From: Permianibacter aggregans
Lineage (GTDB): Bacteria; Pseudomonadota; Gammaproteobacteria; Enterobacterales; Permianibacteraceae
Direction: 5' to 3'
Assembly (NCBI RefSeq): GCF_009756665.1
Contig: NZ_CP037953.1
Coordinates: forward strand, 2,232,001 to 2,296,000
DNA: 64,000 nt
Part shown: positions 1 to 6,460 of the stretch, in pieces
Layout: every line of letters begins with the position of its first letter
Numbering within the stretch: position 1 is the first letter of the stretch
Program-made: the position numbers and the translations under genes
Notes under the pieces: generated by a model
What the model saw: the letters and a program-made list of their open reading frames with translations, nothing else
What the model was told of the DNA's origin: nothing
Databases searched by the model: none

Positions 1-1
1 G

Positions 2-715
2 CCCGTCAACGATGTCAATATCGGTTTTACCAACTTCGCATTCGGTTACACCGCGATTCCGAATCCTGATCTGAAGCCGGAGCAAAGTCGCAATGTCGAA
101 TTCGGTTGGCGCACGCGCGGTGATTGGGGCTTTGCCGAACTGACCGCCTTTCATAATCAATACGATGATTTCATCGAATCGTTGTCGGTGGTCAGCATGC
201 CGCCCGCGACCCCGCTGATGGTCTTTCAATCGCGCAATCTGACCGAAGTGAGCATCGAAGGTTATGAGCTACGTGCCGGTTTCGATTTGCAATCGCTGTG
301 GCATTGGCCGGGTGTCAGCATCCGGCTCGCCTACGGTCATGCCGAAGGCACCGACGAAAGCCTTGACCAGCCGTTGAACAGTATCGATCCGGACAAGCTG
401 GTGCTCGGTATCGCCTGGGATTCTGCTGGCGGTGATTGGGGTCTGGAACTGGTCACCACCGATGTCGCGAAAAAACACGCCAGCGATGTTGCCGGCAGCA
501 ATGCGTTTATTCCTGACGGCTACACGACATTCGATTTGTTGGCGCGCTGGCGCTTTACGGATCACGTTCGCGTACAGGCTGGCGTGTTCAACCTCAGCGA
601 CGAAAAATACTGGGAATGGGCCGATGTGCGAGGTCAAAGCGCCAGCAGTACCACACTGGACCGCTACACCCGTCCGGGCCGCAACGCCGCGGTCAACCTG
701 ATCGTCAGTTTCTAA
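2..715 (+). CDS. TonB-dependent hemoglobin/transferrin/lactoferrin-type receptor, C-terminal part
   Basis: This is the 3' end of an outer-membrane receptor gene that begins before the window; the frame is open from base 2 to TAA at 713-715, giving the last 237 residues. The fragment looks like the end of a TonB-dependent beta-barrel: an early NPDLKPEQS segment followed by E-F-G-W (the usual barrel signature), alternating aromatic strands, and a C-terminal N-L-S-D-E-K-Y-W-E-W stretch followed by DRYTRPGRN and a final aromatic residue (V-S-F). That ending is typical of the heme/hemoglobin/transferrin receptor family, so heme or iron-protein uptake is inferred. The ligand cannot be told from this part. 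The next gene, a DUF6607 lipoprotein 142 bases on, is likely functionally linked. Confidence 0.88.
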   Translation, partial: PVNDVNIGFTNFAFGYTAIPNPDLKPEQSRNVEFGWRTRGDWGFAELTAFHNQYDDFIESLSVVSMPPATPLMVFQSRNLTEVSIEGYELRAGFDLQSLWHWPGVSIRLAYGHAEGTDESLDQPLNSIDPDKLVLGIAWDSAGGDWGLELVTTDVAKKHASDVAGSNAFIPDGYTTFDLLARWRFTDHVRVQAGVFNLSDEKYWEWADVRGQSASSTTLDRYTRPGRNAAVNLIVSF

Positions 716-857
716 ACCTTTATCGATGAATCCTTGTTCTGCGCCGGTCCATCCCTCCGTTGCCCGCGTGATACGGAACTTGCCGGGTTATCAACAAAAG
801 ACCGGCGCGAACAAGGAACCAAACCCACGCCAATTTCAGCAAACGACGAGGTGCAAA

Positions 858-1922
858 ATGAATCGCGTTTTCCTTTCCATACTGAGTGCACTGATGCTCA
901 GTGCCTGTCAGACCGCCACCGTAAAAAAAAACACGGATGTAGCCGCCGCCCCGGAAAAAGACAAAGCGGAAAAAACCTACCAGGTTGAGTATCCGTTGGT
1001 GACAACCAAGCTAGTGGGCTGCCAGCCGCACGAGAAAAAATTTGATTGCGACCGCCGTGCGATTCTGGCGATGACCGGCGAATATCAGGTGGACTTTCAT
1101 TTTGAGGAAGTCGCAGGTTATCGTGCTGAATATCAGACCAAAGCACCGTACAAATCGCGCGGCTTCGAGTTCGTTAAGCTGATCGAAGATGATGGCACGC
1201 GCATCGTGTTGCAACATGTACTGGTCAGCAAAGAAGGCCATGTCGTCAAACACTGGCGTCAGGACTGGGAATACGAACAAACCAGCACCTGGCAGTTTAC
1301 CGGCGATCGCAGCTGGGCCCGCCGTACGATACCGACTGAACAAGTCAAAGGCAGCTGGGTGCAAACTGTCTGGCAAGTTGATGACAGTCCGCGTTATGCC
1401 GGTGTCGGAGCGTGGCAACACCATAGCAATGTCTCGAGTTGGAATTCCGATGTCACCTGGCGGCCACTGCCACGGCGCGAGTTCACCAGTCGTAGCGATT
1501 ACGATGTGCTGGAAGCGCGCAACCGCCATGAAATTCACAGCAGCGGCTGGCTGCACCTGCAGGACAATCTGAAACGCGATCAACAGGCCGAAAGCGATCA
1601 GCGCTATATCGCTCGTGAAATCGGCATTGATCGCTATACCCGCATCAGCGGTTACGACTTTGCCAAAGGCTACGAATACTGGCAGAAAACCGCTGAATTC
1701 TGGCAGATCGTGCGCCAATCCTGGGCTGAACTGTTTGCCAGGCATCAACGTATTGCCCTGCACAACAAAGTCGATGATAAAACCCTGTGGATGGTGATGT
1801 TTGAGTTGGCCGACAAACCCTTGCCTAGCGATACGGTTGCACAGCGAAAGCAAGTCAATCAGGTTCTGCAGCGCTATCTGAAACAGCAAGAAATCGAGAT
1901 GCAGAAAACCGCAATACGTTAA
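858..1922 (+). CDS. DUF6607 family lipoprotein
   Basis: The protein has 354 residues. I chose the ATG at 858 because it opens directly into a lipoprotein signal (M-N-R, a hydrophobic stretch, then lipobox L-S-A-C at about residues 15-18); the frame stays open upstream to 726 but that part has no signal features. The mature protein is rich in W, Y and charged residues (for example WRQDWEYEQ and SSGWLHLQDN) and has no enzyme motif I recognise. It resembles the DUF6607 family, whose members often lie next to heme/iron TonB receptors, as here. A periplasmic or outer-membrane-attached helper of the upstream receptor is an inference. A strong terminator follows. Confidence 0.72.
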   Translation: MNRVFLSILSALMLSACQTATVKKNTDVAAAPEKDKAEKTYQVEYPLVTTKLVGCQPHEKKFDCDRRAILAMTGEYQVDFHFEEVAGYRAEYQTKAPYKSRGFEFVKLIEDDGTRIVLQHVLVSKEGHVVKHWRQDWEYEQTSTWQFTGDRSWARRTIPTEQVKGSWVQTVWQVDDSPRYAGVGAWQHHSNVSSWNSDVTWRPLPRREFTSRSDYDVLEARNRHEIHSSGWLHLQDNLKRDQQAESDQRYIAREIGIDRYTRISGYDFAKGYEYWQKTAEFWQIVRQSWAELFARHQRIALHNKVDDKTLWMVMFELADKPLPSDTVAQRKQVNQVLQRYLKQQEIEMQKTAIR

Positions 1923-1960
1923 CCATTTTCGCTGTACAAGTTGAGTCGCCAATGCGTTGG

Positions 1961-1996
1961 TCGCGGTAGCGAGGGTTGCCGCGATCCTTTTTTTGA
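1961..1996 (+). terminator. Rho-independent terminator after the DUF6607 gene
   Basis: TCGCGG at 1961-1966 pairs with CCGCGA at 1979-1984, followed by a tail with eight consecutive T. It lies 39 bases after the stop codon and closes the receptor/DUF6607 unit. Confidence 0.75.
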
Positions 1997-2113
1997 TTTT
2001 ATAGAATCAACACGCTGAAGCGGGCGAGCTGTTGAGACCCAATTCAATCATTCTGCTGGCGTCGACCAGCGATTCACTAGAATCAACATATTGGTGAATA
2101 CTGGCCGGTGGCG

Positions 2114-2911
2114 ATGATCAAAGGCGTCTTGTTCGATTGGGGCGGTGTCCTGCATGACGACAACGGCCCGATTGCCGGTGCCGCGTCGTGCTTGCAACAA
2201 CTCTCTTCGCAGAACATTCCCTGGCGCATTATTTCCAACACGACCAGCAAACCGCCGCAATATTTGCTCGACAAACTCGATGATATGGGTGTCCAGGCCG
2301 ACGCGACGCAGATTCTGACGCCGATCACCGCCAGCCAATTTTGGTTGCGTCAGCAAGCCAGACGAAACCCGGTTGAACCGATTGCCTTATTTGTCGCGGA
2401 TTCAGCGCGGTCCAGTTTTCAAGCGCTCTCGTTGTTGGCGCCGCAAGCCGAAAAGGGTGCAAGAACCGTGATCATCGGTGATTTGGCCGAAGGCTGGAAC
2501 TATCAGCAAATAAATCGGGCACTGCGCTTATTGACTCAGCAGCCGACACCACACTTTATTGCGCTGGGCGCCACGCGCTATTGGCAGGCAGCCGATGGCC
2601 TTCGTATTGATGTCGGGCCAATCGCCGCCGCGCTGGAATATGCCAGCGGCATTAAGCCGATAACACTTGGCAAACCCTCGCCGGCCTTCTTTGCGTTGGC
2701 GCTGGCTCAGCTCGGTGTCAGCAAGGAGCACGTACTGATAGTTGGCGATGATATCGAGAGCGATATTCACGGCGCACAACAATGCGGTTTGCAAACGGCC
2801 TTGGTACGCACCGGAAAATTCCAAGCAACGGACTTGCAAAAGCCACCGGCACCGGATGTCGTACTCGACAGTGTCGCCGATCTGAGCGACTGGCTTGATG
2901 CCGCACACTGA
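2114..2911 (+). CDS. HAD-superfamily (HAD-IIA, LHPP/HDHD2-like) phosphatase
   Basis: This is a 265-residue HAD hydrolase. The N-terminus has the nucleophile motif DWGGVL where most HADs have DxDGT/V; a non-Asp third position is also known in LHPP-type members (DISGV), so it need not mean inactivity. Further motifs are S-N-T-T (motif II) near residue 40, K-P-S-P (motif III Lys) near 190 and G-D-D-I-E-S-D (motif IV acids) near 212. The cap lies between motifs II and III, as in HAD-IIA sugar- or protein-phosphate phosphatases. ATG 2114 is preferred; GTG 2108 in frame would add two residues. The substrate is unknown and the neighbours do not suggest one. Confidence 0.8.
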   Translation: MIKGVLFDWGGVLHDDNGPIAGAASCLQQLSSQNIPWRIISNTTSKPPQYLLDKLDDMGVQADATQILTPITASQFWLRQQARRNPVEPIALFVADSARSSFQALSLLAPQAEKGARTVIIGDLAEGWNYQQINRALRLLTQQPTPHFIALGATRYWQAADGLRIDVGPIAAALEYASGIKPITLGKPSPAFFALALAQLGVSKEHVLIVGDDIESDIHGAQQCGLQTALVRTGKFQATDLQKPPAPDVVLDSVADLSDWLDAAH

Positions 2912-2989
2912 GTCTTCAGCGATTCTGTAACGCCGACCAGCTCGGCAACTCTAATCATCGACATTGCCACTTCTTGTAAGGCCATTCTG

Positions 2990-3352
2990 ATGAAGAGAAT
3001 CCATCTGGTTTACCTGTTGTTCGTGATCTTCCTGCTTTCCGGCTCGGCAAAAATCCTTGCCCTGCCTTTTGAGCTGGCGGCGTTTGCGCGCTGGGGCTAT
3101 CCGCTGTGGTTTATGTATGCCACGGGTATCGCTGAAGTGGTTGGCGCCTTGCTGTTGCTCGGGCCCATGCGTCGTCCAACGGCCGCTGCGCTGACGGTCC
3201 TGATGCTCGGCGCGGTCGCCACGCATGCGCTGCACAGCGAGTGGCCGATGCTGATCGTGGCGACATTGATTTTGCTTGCTTGCGCTTGGGTATTCCGATG
3301 GCAAATATCAGACCAAACCAATGATGACGATCTGGCTCAGAAATCATCGTGA
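2990..3352 (+). CDS. DoxX-like inner-membrane protein
   Basis: The 120-residue protein has four predicted membrane segments (about 5-23, 40-65, 70-88 and 90-108). The pattern L-S-G-S-A-K-I in helix 1 and G-I-A-E-V-V-G-A-L-L-L-L-G in helix 2 is typical of DoxX/DoxX-like proteins. These are associated with redox or detoxification complexes in other bacteria, but their reaction is poorly defined. The gene stands alone between the HAD phosphatase and a small secreted protein, so context adds little. The start is the only ATG giving a complete first helix. Confidence 0.75.
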   Translation: MKRIHLVYLLFVIFLLSGSAKILALPFELAAFARWGYPLWFMYATGIAEVVGALLLLGPMRRPTAAALTVLMLGAVATHALHSEWPMLIVATLILLACAWVFRWQISDQTNDDDLAQKSS

Positions 3353-3568
3353 TAAAAACGCAAAGGGAGCTTCACTAAAGGCCAATATGGACAAAGTTTT
3401 TTACAGATTCAATGAGTGAATATTGTTCGCTGAGGACGGGTAAAGTTACGGGAAAAGTCGGCAAGGGGAATCTATAAAAGATTGACCGCGAACAGTTAAG
3501 TAAACGCGGACTGCCGTAAGTTTGAGGGACAGCCATTCAATCGTTTTCGAATGAACTGGAGGTCTGCC

Positions 3569-4096
3569 ATGAAAACCCGTACCGCCGTCGCCACATTACT
3601 AATGTCCACTGCTTTGTTGCAGGGCGCTGCCAACGCTGACAGTATCAACGATAACATCCTTGATATTCAGTTTCGACAAATGGCCGAAGCATGTCAGCTT
3701 GATATCGACCGCGCCCAGCAATACGGTGGCCAAGCCATTGCACTGCAAGACTGCTTCGCTGACAAAGTCAAAGTCACCTTCCTGGAACTAAAGAAACACT
3801 CGGTTCGTGATCATTGGTTCTACGGCACTTATGTGAAAATTCCTCGCCGCATCACCAGCAGCGAGCGTGAAAGCTTTCTGCGCGCCGCGATCGAATCCGA
3901 TCCGTTGCTATCGCTAACGGCGTTCAACTCGGCGCTGGAAGGCCGCTTGAACGTTTATTACGCTACCGAGGTCGCCAGCACCTATTTGCCTGAACAGAGC
4001 GACAATCTGGCTCGCATCGCCATCGCTCGTGGTGCCGCGCCCGATCGCGTTACCGCCGCGACCGCTGCCGGTCGGCGCAACACGCGCTCGCCGTGA
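3569..4096 (+). CDS. Putative periplasmic protein of unknown function
   Basis: The protein has 175 residues with a clear Sec signal peptide (M-K-T-R-T, hydrophobic core, A-N-A cleavage near residue 23). I prefer ATG 3569 over ATG 3551 because CTGGAGG at 3557-3563 gives it a well-spaced ribosome site and the signal starts there. The mature part is helical and polar, with cysteines in A-E-A-C-Q-L and L-Q-D-C-F that could form a disulfide. The last 30 residues are A/G/R-rich. I recognise no family. A hairpin and then the AraC-type regulator follow, without evidence of co-transcription. Confidence 0.6.
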   Translation: MKTRTAVATLLMSTALLQGAANADSINDNILDIQFRQMAEACQLDIDRAQQYGGQAIALQDCFADKVKVTFLELKKHSVRDHWFYGTYVKIPRRITSSERESFLRAAIESDPLLSLTAFNSALEGRLNVYYATEVASTYLPEQSDNLARIAIARGAAPDRVTAATAAGRRNTRSP

Positions 4097-4114
4097 TCTT
4101 GAACACACGTCAGG

Positions 4115-4139
4115 CAAACCATCATCAAAAGATGGTTTG
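4115..4139. terminator. Perfect inverted repeat between genes, possible terminator or operator
   Basis: CAAACCATC at 4115-4123 and GATGGTTTG at 4131-4139 form 9-bp arms around a 7-base loop. There is no T tract, so termination is uncertain; it lies 44 bases before the AraC-type gene and could instead be an operator. Confidence 0.35.
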
Positions 4140-4182
4140 ATCTGGCATTGAATCGGCGATTGGCGACTGCCAGAATAACGGC

Positions 4183-4926
4183 ATGCTGCTAACCGCCGAT
4201 ATCCGCCATTACGCGCCACAAGCGTGCTTCGACCGTCACGATCATCATCAATTGCTGATCGCGACCAGCGGCGCCATGGCTATCGATATGGAAGGTCGCG
4301 AGTCGGTGATCACGACTGCGCGCGGCGGTGTGGTGCCGGCGGGGTACCGGCATGATTTCGAAGTCAGCGAACAGAACAGCAGTATCGTGATTGATTTGGG
4401 TCATGACCCGTACCACTGGCGGCAACAAGGCTGGCAAAAACTCGAAGCATTGTTCGAACAGCCGCAGTATTTTTTGAGCAACCCGGCGCTCGATCATCTA
4501 CTGCGTTTTGCCGCTGCCGAATTGCCGCGCCATGACAAAGCCTCGCCGTTGGCGCAACATCTGGCCGCCACGTTATTGATCAGTATTGCCGATATCGGCG
4601 CCAACACAGCAACGAAAACACGGCTGAACATGGACGCCATCAATGCCTATGTTGACAGCCATATCGCTGAACCCATTCGCGTCGCGGACTTGGCCCGTTT
4701 GCAGCACTTAAGTCCGGCCCATTTCCAACAGTTGTTCCAGCAGCAAAATCAGGAAAGTGTTTATCAATACGTACGCCAGCGCCGCATTGAGCAGGCCATT
4801 TACCTGATAGAAGCGACCGAGCAACCTTTGGCCGAGATTGCGCTTGCCTGCGGTTTTGCTCATCAAAGCGCGCTGACCCGCGCGATCAAATCCCACACCG
4901 GCCTGACCCCTGCCCGGCTGCGTTAA
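4183..4926 (+). CDS. AraC-family transcriptional regulator
   Basis: The protein has 247 residues. The N-terminal half (about 1-110) looks like a cupin sensor: H-D-H-H-Q-L-L-I followed by G-V-V-P-A-G-Y-R-H-D-F, the usual spacing of an AraC cupin arm. The C-terminal 95 residues carry two helix-turn-helix motifs: D-S-H-I-A-E-P-I-R-V-A-D-L-A with H-L-S-P-A-H-F-Q-Q-L-F, then I-A-L-A-C-G-F-A-H-Q-S-A-L-T-R-A-I-K. A control of the following azlCD pair is possible from position but not shown; the ligand is unknown. The start is ATG 4183; no good Shine-Dalgarno is visible. Confidence 0.88.
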   Translation: MLLTADIRHYAPQACFDRHDHHQLLIATSGAMAIDMEGRESVITTARGGVVPAGYRHDFEVSEQNSSIVIDLGHDPYHWRQQGWQKLEALFEQPQYFLSNPALDHLLRFAAAELPRHDKASPLAQHLAATLLISIADIGANTATKTRLNMDAINAYVDSHIAEPIRVADLARLQHLSPAHFQQLFQQQNQESVYQYVRQRRIEQAIYLIEATEQPLAEIALACGFAHQSALTRAIKSHTGLTPARLR

Positions 4927-5048
4927 CGCGTTCGCGCGCATAACCCAGCTTCCGCGTTTTTGTTAAAAACTTCCGGCGATTTGGCAAGACCATCGATGTC
5001 AGTTTCACCGATGCTGCATGTCTGTTCTCTTTGATTTTGGTATCGGCA

Positions 5049-5762
5049 ATGATGGCCTTCGCGACGCGACGGGCGCGGTTACGGGTGTTGCTCGGCGTGA
5101 AACGCTTTATCCCGTTGGCACTACCGCTGTTGGCGTTTGGCGCCAGCTTTGGCTTGTATGCCACACAAATCGGTTTTGCCGGTGAAGCGGCCATCGCCAT
5201 GTCACTACTGACCTTCGCCGGCGCCGCGCAATTTGCTGCACTCGGTGTGGTCGCAACCGGCGGCAGTTTGTTGGCGCTGGCATTAGCCGTGCTGTTGATC
5301 AATGCCCGTTACCTGAGCATGGGGCTTACCGTTTCCTCGACGCTGCCAAAGCGTCGAATCGCGCGCTTGTTTTGCGCGCAGCTGATGGTCGATGAAAGTT
5401 GGCTGTTATCGCGCAATCGCCGTGGTCGTCATTCGTCCGAGTTATTCATCGGTGTTGGTATTGCCGAGTTTTTGTTGTGGGCACTCGGCACCGTTGTGGG
5501 GGTCTGGTTTGCTGCGTGGTTACCGTCGGCACAAACGCTCGGCATTGATATTGGTATCACCGCTTTCTTTCTGGCCTTGCTGGCCGGGCAATTGGACAAT
5601 CAAGAGAAACGCCTGGCGGCAATCAGCAGCGGCGTGCTGACCTTGATATTGATACTGGTGAATTTGTCGCAGCTGGCGTTACTGCTGGCACCGTTACCGA
5701 TCCTGATTTACCTGAGTATCAGGCAAGTACGACTAACGCGAAAACCGTCGACGGAGAATTGA
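5049..5762 (+). CDS. azlC: AzlC-family branched-chain amino acid exporter, large subunit
   Basis: The protein has 237 residues with about seven hydrophobic segments. It matches AzlC: an N-terminal F-I-P-L-A-L-P-L-L-A-F-G-A-S-F-G, then A-A-Q-F-A-A-L in helix 2 and N-A-R-Y-L-S-M-G-L, the most conserved region of the family. AzlC with AzlD forms a low-specificity exporter of branched-chain and related amino acids in the inner membrane. The partner azlD follows after one base, so the two are translated together. The first ATGs in frame after the non-hydrophobic leader are 5049 and 5052; either is possible because the ribosome site is weak. Confidence 0.85.
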   Translation: MMAFATRRARLRVLLGVKRFIPLALPLLAFGASFGLYATQIGFAGEAAIAMSLLTFAGAAQFAALGVVATGGSLLALALAVLLINARYLSMGLTVSSTLPKRRIARLFCAQLMVDESWLLSRNRRGRHSSELFIGVGIAEFLLWALGTVVGVWFAAWLPSAQTLGIDIGITAFFLALLAGQLDNQEKRLAAISSGVLTLILILVNLSQLALLLAPLPILIYLSIRQVRLTRKPSTEN

Positions 5763-5763
5763 G

Positions 5764-6087
5764 TTGCAAACGGAAATCGAATCAGTTTGGCTCGTGGTCG
5801 CGATCACAACGATTGTGACGTTCGCCTGCAAAAATAGCGGGCTGTGGTTTCGCGACGTCAACACGCTACCGACGGCGATCTCCCGCACCTTGCCACTGCT
5901 GGCGCCGGCTTTGCTGGCCGCGATCGTGGTCAGCGGTACGTTCGCAACGATGCGTAGCCAGCTACCGCTCGCCGAAGTCGCAGGCATACTTGTGGCAGCA
6001 TTGGCGAATTGGCGGCGCGCGCCGTTGCTGCTGACGATGTTACTGGCATCGGCCTGTACGGCAGGGCTTCGCTATTTATTAAAGTAA
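5764..6087 (+). CDS. azlD: AzlD-family branched-chain amino acid exporter, small subunit
   Basis: The protein has 107 residues and four predicted helices, with the AzlD pattern N-T-L-P-T-A-I-S-R in the first loop. It starts at TTG 5764, one base after the azlC stop; GGAG at 5753-5756 is correctly placed for it and no ATG precedes the first helix. It is the obligatory partner of AzlC. No obvious U-rich terminator follows; a run of hairpins begins about 18 bases after the stop. Confidence 0.82.
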   Translation: MQTEIESVWLVVAITTIVTFACKNSGLWFRDVNTLPTAISRTLPLLAPALLAAIVVSGTFATMRSQLPLAEVAGILVAALANWRRAPLLLTMLLASACTAGLRYLLK

Positions 6088-6099
6088 CACAGGGGGAAA

Positions 6100-6247
6100 A
6101 AATAACCCCGGCAGCGGAGGGAGTGCTAGCCGGGGCGATAGTCCGGACCAGCTTGGGGATTCTGGCCCGAAATCCCGCTGTATGGAGGGAGAGAGCGGGA
6201 GAGTGCCATGCCTGACACTCAGGACATATGACGCCAGAATTGGGCGT
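6100..6247 (+). ncRNA. Candidate structured RNA: five hairpins in a row, GGA motifs in loops
   Basis: Five stem-loops follow each other on the plus strand. CCCCGGC 6106-6112 pairs with GCCGGGG 6129-6135 and has GGAGGGA in the loop. CCAG 6148-6151 pairs with CTGG 6162-6165, with GGGGA in the loop. CCCGCT 6174-6179 pairs with AGCGGG 6194-6199, again with GGAGGGA in the loop. GAGTG 6201-6205 pairs with CACTC 6216-6220. ACGCC 6231-6235 pairs with GGCGT 6243-6247. Loops showing AGGGA are what CsrA/RsmA-binding RNAs display, and polA-adjacent spacers carry small RNAs in some gammaproteobacteria (Spot 42, ErsA). No promoter or U-tract terminator is convincing, so this is a structural prediction only. 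It could also be the folded 3' region of the azlCD mRNA. Confidence 0.3.
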
Positions 6248-6440
6248 TAGTTTCAGTGCATGCTTGTAACGATTTGTAAATCTGCAGCGTCATGCCGCAG
6301 TTATTCAGGGCTGTGAGTTTTCACACTCTCGATACGGCATCGCATCAGCCGGCATAGGTATAGGCGCTGGTCACCATGCGAGGCGTTGTATTAGAAAAGG
6401 CGTAAATAAAAACGGCTTCGCTGATGACCAAATGACAGGA
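6248..6440. other. Spacer between candidate RNA and polA
   Basis: I see no coding sequence here. The stretch has weak inverted repeats (for example GTGAG/CAC around 6312-6325) but no convincing promoter or terminator. It is the trailing region of both azlD and the oppositely oriented polA. Confidence 0.4.
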
Positions 6441-6460
6441 AGCGCATCGCTTAATGCGCT
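6441..6460 (-). terminator. Hairpin overlapping the polA stop codon
   Basis: AGCGCAT at 6441-6447 pairs with ATGCGCT at 6454-6460, and the polA stop lies in the hairpin. On the minus strand the following bases are not U-rich, so it is at best a weak terminator. Confidence 0.35.

Noticed and set aside
1011-1952. 313-codon open frame antisense to the DUF6607 gene
   Set aside because: The plus-strand gene has a lipoprotein signal and terminator; the antisense frame has neither.
6009-6215. 68-codon open frame over the end of azlD and the following hairpins
   Set aside because: It overlaps azlD in another frame and runs through the strongly folded region; no ribosome site.
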